Below, piece by piece: positions 18,425 to 28,538 of a stretch of 64,000 bases of DNA. Numbering within the stretch: the first letter of the stretch is position 1; every line of letters starts with the position of its first letter. Below the pieces are notes generated by a model that saw only the letters and a program-made list of their open reading frames with translations, did no database searches and had not been told where the DNA came from. This stretch comes from Streptomyces formicae. GTDB lineage: Bacteria > Actinomycetota > Actinomycetes > Streptomycetales > Streptomycetaceae. The stretch is taken from the NCBI RefSeq assembly GCF_002556545.1, contig NZ_CP022685.1:6488001-6552000 (forward strand). The letters are read 5' to 3'. Made by a program: the position numbers and the translations under genes.

Positions 18425-19237
18425 GTGAGTGCGTCGGGCACGGCCGCGGGCGATGGGGTCTCCCCTGGACGAGCTGGTTCGAGCCTCGGGGGACAGGTCG
18501 AGCAGGTGCTGCGCCAGGTGACGCCGGGGCGCTACGACGCCTACGAGGCACTGCTGCGCGCGCTCGCCGCCGACCAGGTGTGGATGCTGCTCTGGCACGG
18601 CCAGGCCGGATCCCCCGACGCCCAGTACGGGAACATGGAGATCGAGGGGCTCGGTTACGCACCGTGTGTGACCTCCGCGCAGGAGCTCTCCGCGAGTGGC
18701 TGGAACCGTAGCTACGAGGTGGTGCGCGGCATTGACGTGTCCCGCACCCTCTATCCCGATCACTACGGCCTCTGGCTCAACCCGCACGCCCCGGGCGGCG
18801 GCGTCGGCATTCCGTGGCTGGATCTGCGCCGTATCGCCTCCGGCCTCGACCTGCTGCCCGCGGGGCCGCTCAGGCTGACCGAGCCGAGCATCGAAATCCC
18901 CCAGTTCTACGCCCTGTTGACGCAGAACGCGCACCGCACGCCCGCGGTCCGCTCGCTGCGCAGGGCCTGGGTGCAGCCCTCGCTCGGTGCGCCGTATCTG
19001 GCCATCGGCCTCGATGTGTACGACACCTCGCCGCCGTCGGTCGACGCGGTGCGGACGATGATGCAGCAGTCCATCGGGGCCGTGCCCGAGGGGCTGCCCG
19101 TGTCGACCGTCGCGATGTCCGACGAGGACGACCCGGTCGCGATGTGGCTGCGCGCGAACGCGAGGCCGTTCTACGACCGCGAGGCCCAGGCGGCTCCCGC
19201 GCCCGCCGGTGGCTACGGCTACCCCGCGCAGTACTGA
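18425..19237 (+). CDS. SseB-family protein (enhanced serine sensitivity), copy 2
   Basis: 270-residue paralogue of the upstream gene. It shares the overall plan: a helix QVEQVLRQVTPGRYDAYEALL, WMLLWHGQAGSPD, YAPCVTSAQELSAS, and the same ending WLRANARPFYDREA. The open frame continues much further upstream, through the first SseB gene in another frame; that part is not real. The GTG at 18425 is chosen for AAGGGG at 18410-18415; an ATG at 18407 is possible. The C-terminal ~15 residues are Ala/Pro/Gly-rich. Confidence 0.85.
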   Translation: MSASGTAAGDGVSPGRAGSSLGGQVEQVLRQVTPGRYDAYEALLRALAADQVWMLLWHGQAGSPDAQYGNMEIEGLGYAPCVTSAQELSASGWNRSYEVVRGIDVSRTLYPDHYGLWLNPHAPGGGVGIPWLDLRRIASGLDLLPAGPLRLTEPSIEIPQFYALLTQNAHRTPAVRSLRRAWVQPSLGAPYLAIGLDVYDTSPPSVDAVRTMMQQSIGAVPEGLPVSTVAMSDEDDPVAMWLRANARPFYDREAQAAPAPAGGYGYPAQY

Positions 19238-19577
19238 ACAGCGCCACTCACCGCTCATCGAGACGCATCGCGGTACTGAACAGCGAGAACGGGCGTGATG
19301 TCCGTTCTGATGCTGGTGGGGCCCTATGGGCTTCTGTGACGCCTTGCACCCCAACTGCCCCGTGTTCGACCCTCGTTCACTCGCGTCCGCATAACGGAAC
19401 ACCTCGATCAGCATCACGTTTGCGCATCCTTTCACCGCCAAGGCTGGTAACAGATCGCGACGGGGATGAAGACTCCCGCTCCAAGGGGCCTTCGCCCCTG
19501 TGTACGACGGACTGATCACGTCGCTACAGCGGCAAGTGCGGGCCGGTCACCACCGGTTGAGAGGGGTCCCTGCCACG
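19238..19577. other. Intergenic region upstream of the oligopeptide transporter
   Basis: 340 bp with no convincing gene. It contains a 13-bp direct repeat gtactgaacagcg (19231-19243, overlapping the SseB stop, and 19273-19285), a less GC-rich stretch around 19380-19460 that could hold the opp promoter, and a small hairpin aggggc-cttc-gcccct (19483-19498) about 80 bp before the first permease start. Confidence 0.6.
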
Positions 19578-20582
19578 ATGACGGCACCATTGCATGACAC
19601 ACCTGCGGACGCGGACCCGACCGAGGACGTCGCCCCCGCAGTTGATGCAGGGGTGAAGAAGGTCGAGGGTCGGTCCCTCAAGCAGATCGCCTGGAACCGC
19701 CTGAAGCGGGACAAGGTCGCCCTGGCCGGCGGCATCACGGTGCTGGTCCTGGTGCTTGTCGCCATCTTCGCGCCCTTGATCGTGAGCCTGCTGGGGCATC
19801 CGCCCAACGACTTCCACCAGGACAAGCTCGACGAGCTGACCAACCTGCCCAAGGGCGCGCTCGGCGGAGTGAGCAGCGACTTCCTCTTCGGGGTCGAGCC
19901 CAACAAGGGCCGCGACGTCTTCAGCCGCATCGTCTACGGCGCGCGGATCTCGCTCCTCGTGGCGTTCCTCGCGGCCATCGTCGCCGTGGCGCTCGGCACG
20001 CTCTTCGGGATCATCGCCGGTTACTTCGGCGGCTGGGTCGACGCGCTGATCAGCCGAGTGATGGACGTGCTGCTCTCGTTCCCGCAGCTGCTCTTCATCA
20101 TCTCCCTGGTCTCCGTCCTGCCGGACGACCTGCTCGGCCTCACGGGCACCAGCGTGCGCGTCGCGATCCTCGTGATGGTCATCGGCTTCTTCGGCTGGCC
20201 GTACGTCGGCCGCATCGTCCGAGGCCAGACGCTTTCGCTCCGTGAGCGCGAGTACGTCGAAGCGGCCCGCAGCCTCGGCGGCGGCCGACGCCACATCCTC
20301 TTCCGCGAGCTGCTGCCCAACCTGGTCGCCCCCATCACCGTCTACGCGACGCTGATGATCCCGACCAACATCCTCACGGAGGCTGCCCTCAGCTTCCTCG
20401 GCGCCGGCGTCAAGCCGCCGACGGCCTCGTGGGGCGGCATGCTGCGCGACGCGCTCGAAACCTACGAGCACGATCCGATGTTCATGGTCTTCCCGGGCGT
20501 GACGATCTTCATCACGGTCCTGGCCTTCAACCTCTTCGGCGACGGGCTGCGGGACGCGCTCGACCCGAAGGGGACGCGCTAG
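19578..20582 (+). CDS. Oligopeptide ABC transporter permease (OppC type)
   Basis: 334-residue inner-membrane permease. A cytoplasmic N terminus (SLKQIAWNRLKRDKVAL) is followed by a first membrane span and an OppC_N-like extracytoplasmic segment containing FGVEPNKGRDVFSR, which introduces the permease core. The EAA loop REREYVEAARSLGGGRRHILFRELLPN contacts an ATPase. Start: ATG 19578 with GAGGGG upstream; the longer frame to 19500 has no support. It is the first gene of a five-gene opp/dpp set in an uncommon order. Confidence 0.93.
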   Translation: MTAPLHDTPADADPTEDVAPAVDAGVKKVEGRSLKQIAWNRLKRDKVALAGGITVLVLVLVAIFAPLIVSLLGHPPNDFHQDKLDELTNLPKGALGGVSSDFLFGVEPNKGRDVFSRIVYGARISLLVAFLAAIVAVALGTLFGIIAGYFGGWVDALISRVMDVLLSFPQLLFIISLVSVLPDDLLGLTGTSVRVAILVMVIGFFGWPYVGRIVRGQTLSLREREYVEAARSLGGGRRHILFRELLPNLVAPITVYATLMIPTNILTEAALSFLGAGVKPPTASWGGMLRDALETYEHDPMFMVFPGVTIFITVLAFNLFGDGLRDALDPKGTR

Positions 20583-20684
20583 AAGTCCTCAACTGACTTG
20601 CCCCTGCCGCATGTCAGGTGGCTCTACCCATGGTTCTCCGGCAGCTCATGGCCAGGGACCGCGAATCTCGGAGGTTACGAGAAA

Positions 20685-22439
20685 ATGCCCACAGTTTCCT
20701 CGAAACGACGGCTCACCGCTGGTGCGGCCCTCGTCGTCGCGGCGCTGGTGACCACCACGGCCTGCGGCAGCGGTGACGGTGACGGTGACGGCGGTAAGGG
20801 TGCCGGTTACAACGCGGCGCTCAACAAGGTCGCCAACGCGTCCAAGAAGAAGGGGGGGACGCTGAAGATGGTCGGCAAGCAGGACCTGGACTCCGCCGAC
20901 CCCCAGCGTGCCTACTACGGCATGTCGTGGGACTTCATGCGCTTCTACACGCGCCAGCTGGTGTCCTACGACACCAAGCCGGGCAAGGCGGGTACGAAGC
21001 TGGTCCCGGACCTCGCCACCTCCACCGCGAAGATCTCCGACGACGGCAAGACCTACACGTACAAGCTGCGTGACGGTCTCACCTGGGAGGACGGCTCCAA
21101 GCTGACCTCCAAGGACGTCAAGTACGGCATCGAGCGCGCCTGGGCGACGGACACCATCACCGGTGGTCCCGGCTACATCCGCCAGACGCTCGACCCCAAG
21201 AAGGAGTACAAGGGGCCGTACAAGGACAAGGGCGGTCTGAAGGCGATCGAGACGCCCGACGACCAGACGATCATCTTCAAGCTGCCCAAGCGCAACGGTG
21301 ACTTCGAGCAGTTCCTGGCCATGCCCACCGGTTCGCCGGTGAAGGAGTCCAAGGACACGAAGGCCAAGTACACGCAGCGACCCTTCTCCGCGGGCCCGTA
21401 CAAGTTCCAGACGTACAAGTCCAACAAGAAGATCGTGCTGGTCCGCAACGACAAGTGGAAGAAGTCCTCGGACCCGATCCGCGCCGCGCTGCCGGACAAG
21501 ATCGACGTGACGATCTCCGCCAACCTGGAGGAGAACGACAAGAAGCTGATGGAGGGCGACTTCGACGTCGACCTCAACGGCACGGGCATGACCCAGTCCG
21601 GCCGCGTCACCGCGGTCTCGGACCACCGTGCCAACGTCGACAACATGCACACGTCCTTCGTGCGCTACGTCGCGCTGATCCACACCGCGAAGCCGTTCGA
21701 CAACGAGCACTGCCGCAAGGCCGTCTTCTACGCCACGGACTTCGCGAGCCTGCAGCAGACCCGCGGCGGCAAGGTCGCGGCCGGTGACATCGCCAACAGC
21801 ACCTTCCCGGTGGCGATCCCCGGTCACAGCGACTACGACCCGTACGGCGTCCTCAAGCGCAAGGGCAAGCCGGACCTGGCCAAGGCCAAGGACGAGCTGA
21901 AGCAGTGCAAGATGCCGAACGGCTTCAGCACCAAGCTCACCGCGCGCAACAACAACCCGGGTGAGGTCGACGCCGCCGAGGCGCTCCAGGCCCAGCTCGC
22001 GAAGGCCAACATCAAGGTCGACGTCGACGCCCTCGACGGTGCCGACACCTCCAGCATCACCGGCTCGCCCTCCGTCGTGAAGAAGCGCGGCTACGGCATG
22101 ACGATGAGCGGCTGGGGCCCCGACTTCCCGTCGGGCCAGGGTTACGCGCAGCCGCTGTTCGACAGCCGCTTCCTGAACCCGACCGGTAACTACAACGAGT
22201 CCCAGATCAAGGACAAGAAGATCGACGGGCTCTTCGACAAGGCGATCGCCGAGACCGACCCGGTCAAGGCGGGCGAGGTCTACAAGGAGCTCGACAAGCG
22301 GATCCTGGACCAGGCCGACTGGATGCCCTTCCTCTACGAGAAGAACATCACCTGGCGCGGTTCGAGGCTCACCAACGCCTACATGTCCGACGCGTACAAC
22401 GGCCGCTACGACTACGTCTCGCTCGGCGTCGTCAAGTAA
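20685..22439 (+). CDS. Oligopeptide ABC transporter substrate-binding lipoprotein (SBP_bac_5)
   Basis: 584-residue extracellular solute-binding lipoprotein. The signal peptide (RRLTAGAALVVAALV) ends at lipobox TTAC; a short Gly/Asp linker follows. The family-5 fold is visible in LRDGLTWEDGSKLTSKDVKYGIERAW, the LPKRNGDFEQF region, and a late KAGEVYKELDKRILDQADWMPF. The start at 20685 is fixed by CGGAGG about 10 nt upstream; the longer frame from 20598 is untranslated leader. It lies between the two permease genes and is followed by a strong hairpin, which could let it be made in excess. Confidence 0.94.
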   Translation: MPTVSSKRRLTAGAALVVAALVTTTACGSGDGDGDGGKGAGYNAALNKVANASKKKGGTLKMVGKQDLDSADPQRAYYGMSWDFMRFYTRQLVSYDTKPGKAGTKLVPDLATSTAKISDDGKTYTYKLRDGLTWEDGSKLTSKDVKYGIERAWATDTITGGPGYIRQTLDPKKEYKGPYKDKGGLKAIETPDDQTIIFKLPKRNGDFEQFLAMPTGSPVKESKDTKAKYTQRPFSAGPYKFQTYKSNKKIVLVRNDKWKKSSDPIRAALPDKIDVTISANLEENDKKLMEGDFDVDLNGTGMTQSGRVTAVSDHRANVDNMHTSFVRYVALIHTAKPFDNEHCRKAVFYATDFASLQQTRGGKVAAGDIANSTFPVAIPGHSDYDPYGVLKRKGKPDLAKAKDELKQCKMPNGFSTKLTARNNNPGEVDAAEALQAQLAKANIKVDVDALDGADTSSITGSPSVVKKRGYGMTMSGWGPDFPSGQGYAQPLFDSRFLNPTGNYNESQIKDKKIDGLFDKAIAETDPVKAGEVYKELDKRILDQADWMPFLYEKNITWRGSRLTNAYMSDAYNGRYDYVSLGVVK

Positions 22440-22525
22440 CTGCCCCCGCAGTACCAGTAGTTGATTGACCGTCACATCGCCGCCGAATCCCGCCAGTCCG
22501 AAGGGCAGGTGATGGCCCCGGGCGA

Positions 22526-22558
22526 TGACCGGGACCCCTCACAAGGGGGTCCCGGTCA
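22526..22558. terminator. 13-bp perfect stem-loop between binding-protein and permease genes
   Basis: Tgaccgggacccc pairs perfectly with ggggtcccggtca around a 7-nt loop; no T tract follows. It lies 87 nt after the binding-protein stop and about 18 nt before the OppB start. It is best read as an attenuator or 3'-end stabiliser rather than an absolute terminator, since the downstream transport genes complete the system. Confidence 0.7.
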
Positions 22559-22575
22559 CCGCCGGGCCGCGCACA

Positions 22576-23573
<998 letters not shown>

Positions 23574-23577
<4 letters not shown>

Positions 23578-24674
23578 CCGAACTGTCCAAGAGCGGAGCA
23601 GCGGTGGGCGAACCCGTCGCCGCGGACTCGCCCGCTCCCACCGCCTTCCTCGAGGTGCGCGACCTCAAGGTGCACTTCCCGACCGACGACGGCCTGGTCA
23701 AGTCCGTCGACGGGCTCAGCTTCCAGCTGGAGAAGGGCAAGACCCTCGGCATCGTGGGCGAGTCGGGCTCCGGCAAGTCGGTCACCTCGCTCGGCATCCT
23801 CGGCCTGCACACCGCGGGCCAGTACGGCGCCCGCCGGGCCCGGATCTCCGGTGAGATCTGGCTGGACGGCAAGGAGCTGCTGAGCTCGCCGCCGGACGAG
23901 GTGCGCAAGCTGCGCGGCCGCGAGATGGCGATGATCTTCCAGGACCCGCTCTCCGCGCTGCACCCGTACTACTCCATCGGCAAGCAGATCACCGAGGCGT
24001 ACCGGGTCCACAACGACGTCGACAAGAAGACCGCCCGCAAGCGGGCGGTCGAGATGCTCGACCGGGTCGGGATCCCCCAGCCGGACAAGCGCGTCGACTC
24101 CTACCCGCACGAGTTCTCCGGCGGCATGCGCCAGCGCGCGATGATCGCGATGGCGCTGGTGAACAACCCCGAGCTGCTCATCGCGGACGAGCCGACCACC
24201 GCCCTGGACGTGACCGTCCAGGCGCAGATCCTCGACCTCATCCGGGACCTGCAGAAGGAGTTCGGCTCCGCCGTCATCATGATCACGCACGACCTGGGCG
24301 TGGTCGCCGAGATGGCGGACGAGCTCCTGGTCATGTACGGCGGCCGGTGCGTCGAGCGCGGCACGTCGGAGAAGGTCTTCTACGAACCCCAGCACCCCTA
24401 CACCTGGGGCCTGTTGGGCTCGATGCCGCGCATCGACCGCGAGGAGACCGAGCGGCTGATCCCGGTCAAGGGCTCCCCGCCCAGCCTGATCAACCTGCCG
24501 AGCGGCTGCGCCTTCAACCCGCGCTGCCCCTACGCGGACATCCCCAAGGACCAGATCACCCGCAAGGAGCGCCCGGAACTGCGCGAGGTGGCCGCGGGGC
24601 ACTACACCGCCTGTCACATGGGGCAGGAAGAGCGCACCCGGATCTGGACCGAAGAGATTGCGCCGAAGCTGTGA
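23574..24674 (+). CDS. Oligopeptide ABC transporter ATP-binding protein (OppD type)
   Basis: 366-residue ABC ATPase. Walker [10 protein letters not shown] lies near residue 63, the Q-loop is [11 protein letters not shown], the signature [12 protein letters not shown], and Walker [13 protein letters not shown]. The switch His is in MITHDLG. The C-terminal oligopeptide/dipeptide extension has the Cys-containing [12 protein letters not shown] motif. The start is coupled to the OppB stop (ATGA). It pairs with the following OppF-type subunit. Confidence 0.95.
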
Positions 24675-24697
24675 AAGACGACGTGAAGGGCCGTGAG

Positions 24698-25882
24698 ATG
24701 ACGATCCCGGCGCAGACGAAGGGCTCGCCAGAGCCGCTGCTCAAGGTCGACGGCCTGGTGAAGCACTTCCCCATCAAGAAGGGGCTGCTCCAGCGTCAGG
24801 TGGCGGCGGTGCAGGCGGTCGACGGGCTCTCCTTCGACGTACGCCCCGGCGAGACGCTCGGCGTGGTCGGCGAGTCCGGCTGTGGCAAGTCGACGATGGG
24901 GCGGCTCATCACGCGCCTGCTCGAACCGACCGGTGGCCGCGTCGAGTTCGAGGGCACGGACATCACGCACCTGAACACCAGCGGGATGCGTCCGCTGCGC
25001 CGCGACGTGCAGATGATCTTCCAGGACCCGTACTCCTCGCTGAACCCCCGGCACACCATCGGCACGATCGTCGGCGCGCCCTTCAAGCTCCAGGGCGTCA
25101 AGCCCGAGGGCGGCGTGAAGAAGACCGTGCAGGAGATGCTGGAGCGCGTCGGGCTCAACCCCGAGCACTACAACCGGTATCCGCACGAGTTCTCCGGCGG
25201 TCAGCGCCAGCGCATCGGGATCGCGCGGGCGCTGGCGCTGCGGCCCAAGCTGGTCGTGGCCGACGAGCCGGTCTCCGCGCTCGACGTGTCCATCCAGGCC
25301 CAGGTGGTCAACCTGCTCGACGACCTCCAGGACGAGCTCGGCCTGACGTACGTGATCATCGCGCACGACCTCTCGGTCATCCGGCACGTGTCGGACCGCA
25401 TCGCGGTGATGTACCTCGGCAAGATCGTGGAGCTCGCGGACCGCAAGGACCTCTACTCCACGCCGATGCACCCGTACACCAAGGCGCTGCTCTCCGCGGT
25501 GCCGGTGCCCGACCCGCGGCGGCGCGGCGCCAAGAGCGAGCGCATCCTGCTCCGCGGCGACGTGCCCTCGCCGATCGACCCGCCCACCGGCTGCCGCTTC
25601 CACACGCGGTGCTGGAAGGCGACGGAGATCTGCAAGACGAAGGAGCCGCCGCTCCTCACGCTCGGCACCGGGCACCAGGTGGCGTGCCACCACCCGGAGA
25701 ACGCCGAGGACCAGGCTCCGCAGGACACCAAGCTGCTCCAGGTCGCCAAGGAGGCGATCGACGTGGTGACGGTGGTGCCCAAGGCGGAGGAGACGGCCGC
25801 GGAGGTCACGGCGAAGCCGGAGCCGGACGCCGACAAGGGTGAGGCTTCGAAGGACAAGGGTCAGAAGTCGACTGACGAATAA
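24698..25882 (+). CDS. Oligopeptide ABC transporter ATP-binding protein (OppF type)
   Basis: 394-residue ABC ATPase. Walker A is GESGCGKST, the Q-loop [13 protein letters not shown], the signature [12 protein letters not shown], Walker [13 protein letters not shown], and the oligopeptide extension carries [12 protein letters not shown]. After residue ~345 there is a 50-residue Lys/Glu/Ala-rich tail beyond the usual family end. The ATG at 24698 has AAGGG 8 nt upstream. A GTG at 24671 overlapping the OppD stop (GTGA) is an alternative start adding nine residues. It closes the transporter operon. Confidence 0.94.
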   Translation: MTIPAQTKGSPEPLLKVDGLVKHFPIKKGLLQRQVAAVQAVDGLSFDVRPGETLGVVGESGCGKSTMGRLITRLLEPTGGRVEFEGTDITHLNTSGMRPLRRDVQMIFQDPYSSLNPRHTIGTIVGAPFKLQGVKPEGGVKKTVQEMLERVGLNPEHYNRYPHEFSGGQRQRIGIARALALRPKLVVADEPVSALDVSIQAQVVNLLDDLQDELGLTYVIIAHDLSVIRHVSDRIAVMYLGKIVELADRKDLYSTPMHPYTKALLSAVPVPDPRRRGAKSERILLRGDVPSPIDPPTGCRFHTRCWKATEICKTKEPPLLTLGTGHQVACHHPENAEDQAPQDTKLLQVAKEAIDVVTVVPKAEETAAEVTAKPEPDADKGEASKDKGQKSTDE

Positions 25883-26003
25883 GGCAAGTTGACCCGGACA
25901 AAGTACGCGTCCTGGGTCATGTACATGCCCTAGCGGGAGAGTGCAGAGTCTGCGTGTCCGTCTCCTCGGACACCCCATCGGAACGCGTTCGAAGGGAAGA
26001 CTC

Positions 26004-27404
26004 ATGGCACTCTCCCGTTCGGCACGTCTGGGAGCGCTCGCGACCGCGGCGCTCTCCTTCTGTCTGATCGCCGCGGCCCCCGCGCCCCACCCCGGCTCCG
26101 ACGGCGTCGGCGATCCGTACTTCCCCCAGCTCGGCAACGGCGGCTTCGACGTCGGCCACTACGGTCTCGACATCGCCTACAACCCCGACACCGACCGCCT
26201 CGACGGCCGCACCACGATCACCGCGCGCGCCACCGAGAACCTCTCCTCCTTCGACCTGGACCTCCAGAAGCTGACGGTCACCCGGATCGAGGTGAACGGC
26301 AGACGCGCCCCGTTCACGCGCACCGGCGACGAGATCCGGATCACGCCGCGCGACGCCCTGCGCAAGAACAAGAACTTCACGGTGACGGTCACCTACGGCG
26401 GCGTACCCGAAGCGCTCACCGGACCCATCGTCTTCGGCTCCGACTACGGCTGGATGAAGACCGACGACGGCGTCTTCGTGGCCTGCGAGCCGAACGCCGC
26501 CTCCACCTGGTTCCCCTCCAGCGACCACCCCTCGGACAAGGCCGCCTTCGACATCCGCATCAAGGCGCCCAAGGGCCTGACCTCGGTCTCCAACGGCCGC
26601 CTGGTGGGGACGTACGACAAGGGCGGCCAGAGCGTCGCGCACTGGCGCTCCACCAAGCCCATGGCGACCTACCTGGCGACCGCCACCATCGGCAAGTTCG
26701 ACGTGAAGAAGGGCACGACCCCGGGCGGGACCCCGATCTACGTCGCCATCGACCCCGTCCTGGAGAACAGCAACAACGTCGACGTGTACGGCGTCACGGC
26801 CGAGGTCACCGACTACTGGTCGAAGCTCTTCGGCCCCTACCCCTTCGAGGAGACCGGCGCGATCGTCGACGACATGCCGCAGGCGGGCTTCTCCCTGGAG
26901 ACCCAGACCAAGCCGGTGTACTCCGCGATCCGCAGCGAGTCGACCATCGCCCACGAGCTGGCCCACCAGTGGTTCGGCGACTCCGTGTCGCCCGAGTCCT
27001 GGAACAACATCTGGCTCAACGAGGGCTTCGCGACCTATTCCCAGTGGCTGTGGAGCGAGCACAAGGGCACCCAGAGCGCCCATGACGCCTTCCGCGCGAG
27101 CTACAACTCGCGCCCCGCCGACTCGGCCTTCTGGCAGATCACCGTCGGCGACCCGCAGCGCGACACCATGTTCGCCTCGGCCGTCTACCAGCGCGGCGCG
27201 ATGACGCTCCAGGCGCTCAGGGAGCGCATCGGCGACAAGGACTTCTTCAAGCTGCTGCGGACCTGGGTGAAGGAACACCGGTACGGCAACGCGAGCACCG
27301 CGGACTTCGTGCGGCTCGCCGAGAAGATCTCCGGCGAGCAGCTCGACGATCTCTTCACCACCTGGCTCTTCACGAAGGGGAAGCCGGCGCTTCCTTCGCG
27401 GTGA
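26004..27404 (+). CDS. Secreted M1-family zinc aminopeptidase
   Basis: 466-residue exported metallopeptidase. An N-terminal signal peptide (about 1-28) is followed by the M1 beta-sandwich starting GGFDVGHYGLDIAYNP, then the catalytic domain. The zinc site is complete: HELAHQW with His317, Glu318, His321, and NEGFATY giving Glu340 at the correct 18-residue spacing. The substrate-binding GAMEN-type loop is replaced by QAGFSLETQT, as in the shorter secreted bacterial branch. The large C-terminal helical domain of full-length M1 enzymes is absent. GAAGGGAAG precedes the ATG. It follows the peptide transporter, so peptide trimming and uptake may be linked. Confidence 0.93.
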   Translation: MALSRSARLGALATAALSFCLIAAAPAPHPGSDGVGDPYFPQLGNGGFDVGHYGLDIAYNPDTDRLDGRTTITARATENLSSFDLDLQKLTVTRIEVNGRRAPFTRTGDEIRITPRDALRKNKNFTVTVTYGGVPEALTGPIVFGSDYGWMKTDDGVFVACEPNAASTWFPSSDHPSDKAAFDIRIKAPKGLTSVSNGRLVGTYDKGGQSVAHWRSTKPMATYLATATIGKFDVKKGTTPGGTPIYVAIDPVLENSNNVDVYGVTAEVTDYWSKLFGPYPFEETGAIVDDMPQAGFSLETQTKPVYSAIRSESTIAHELAHQWFGDSVSPESWNNIWLNEGFATYSQWLWSEHKGTQSAHDAFRASYNSRPADSAFWQITVGDPQRDTMFASAVYQRGAMTLQALRERIGDKDFFKLLRTWVKEHRYGNASTADFVRLAEKISGEQLDDLFTTWLFTKGKPALPSR

Positions 27405-27579
27405 CGCGCCAGCCGCCGACCTCGCGGTAGCCGGAGTCGTACACCGTCTCACCGGCACCGGGCTCCAGGGCGTAGTGCCGCAGGTTGCCGCCCCAGTACC
27501 GCAGGATCCGCCCCAGCTCATCGGCGGCCTTCCCCTCGAAGGCCGCCTCACCCATGTCGACCTCAAGGACGAACTTCAT
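27370..27579 (-). CDS. Small conserved-looking hypothetical protein
   Basis: 69-residue protein starting MKFVLEVDMGEAAF, with LGRILRYWGGNLRHYALEPGAG and GGWRVTAKE. The strand-helix-strand pattern with a Trp-Gly-Gly turn suggests a small folded domain. I recall similar short proteins scattered through Streptomyces genomes, function unknown. It is convergent with the aminopeptidase gene and overlaps its end by 35 bp. No membrane segment or signal. Confidence 0.6.
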   Translation of the reverse strand: MKFVLEVDMGEAAFEGKAADELGRILRYWGGNLRHYALEPGAGETVYDSGYREVGGWRVTAKEAPASPS

Positions 27580-27753
27580 TCCCGCACCCCATTCGCCGTC
27601 GTTCCAAAATCACTTCCTTCAACGTTCTCATTGAAGTGCTTTTGGGGACTTTCCCGATGAGGGCCCTTGGGATCACGGGCCCTGTGACGGGAAAGTCTCA
27701 ACTCCCGGCGAAGGCGGCGGCGGTGCCGTGCCGCGCGCGGGTAAGAATGGCGC

Positions 27754-28428
27754 GTGCTCCAGGATCTGTTCACGCCCTCTGTCCAGCACGCGCTCGACAT
27801 CGTGGGGATCTTCGTCTTCGCGATCTCCGGCGCGCTGCTCGCCGTGCGCAAGAACTTCGACGTCTTCGGCATCGCCGTCCTCGCCGAGGTCACCGCGCTG
27901 GGCGGCGGCCTCTTCAGGGACCTGGTGATCGGGGCGGTCCCGCCGGCCGCCTTCACCGACCTCGGCTACTTCATCACCCCGCTGTTCGCGGCCCTCCTGG
28001 TCTTCTTCCTGCACCCGGAGGTGGAGCGCACCCAGCTCGCGGTGAACGTCTTCGACGCGGCGGGGCTCGGCCTCTTCTGTGTCGCGGGCACGACCAAGGC
28101 GTACGACTACGGCCTCGGCCTCACCGCGTCGGCGGCTCTCGGCCTGATGACCGCGGTGGGCGGCGGCGTGCTGCGCGACATCGTCGCCAACGAGGTGCCC
28201 TCGCTGGTCCGCTGGGACCGCGATCTGTACGCGGTCCCCGCCATCGTGGGCGCGACGATGGTCGCCCTGTGCATCCGCTTCGAGATGCTGACGGCCTTCA
28301 CCAGCGGCCTCGCCGTGGTGACGGCGTTCGTCCTGCGGCTGCTCGCGCTGCACTACCACTGGCGGGCGCCGAGGGCCTGGAACCGGCGGTCGACGGCGGT
28401 GGAGGCGGAGGTCGAGGAGACGCCTTAG
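27754..28428 (+). CDS. TRIC-type trimeric intracellular cation channel family protein (UPF0126)
   Basis: 224-residue membrane protein with seven predicted spans in two repeated halves. Each half holds the family signature: GIAVLAEVTALGGGLFRDLVIG and LGLMTAVGGGVLRDIVANE, where GGG(x)xRD marks the pore kink. Prokaryotic TRIC proteins are monovalent-cation channels. The GTG start lacks an obvious ribosome-binding site. Monocistronic by position; the C-terminal ~25 residues are a charged tail. Confidence 0.9.
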   Translation: MLQDLFTPSVQHALDIVGIFVFAISGALLAVRKNFDVFGIAVLAEVTALGGGLFRDLVIGAVPPAAFTDLGYFITPLFAALLVFFLHPEVERTQLAVNVFDAAGLGLFCVAGTTKAYDYGLGLTASAALGLMTAVGGGVLRDIVANEVPSLVRWDRDLYAVPAIVGATMVALCIRFEMLTAFTSGLAVVTAFVLRLLALHYHWRAPRAWNRRSTAVEAEVEETP

Positions 28429-28502
28429 CCGGGTGGCTCGGGCTGCCTGGGCTCCCGGGCGGCGGGACGGCGGGGTGGCGCCCGGGGCCTCGGCAGAAAA
28501 AG

Positions 28503-28516
28503 CTACCGCTCAGTAG
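28503..28516. promoter_or_regulatory. Possible TetR-type operator upstream of the thioesterase gene
   Basis: The imperfect dyad ctac-cgctca-gtag lies 22 bp before the thioesterase ATG. It resembles actinobacterial TetR operators for acyl-CoA genes as I recall them. No tetR gene is adjacent. Confidence 0.3.
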
Positions 28517-28538
28517 TTTCGTGTTGTACGTTGCTGGC

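Noticed and set aside
22525..22575. ATG at 22525 as the OppB start
   Set aside because: It would put the 13-bp stem-loop inside the coding sequence and add residues not typical of OppB; MLAYLIRR at 22576 is the usual opening.
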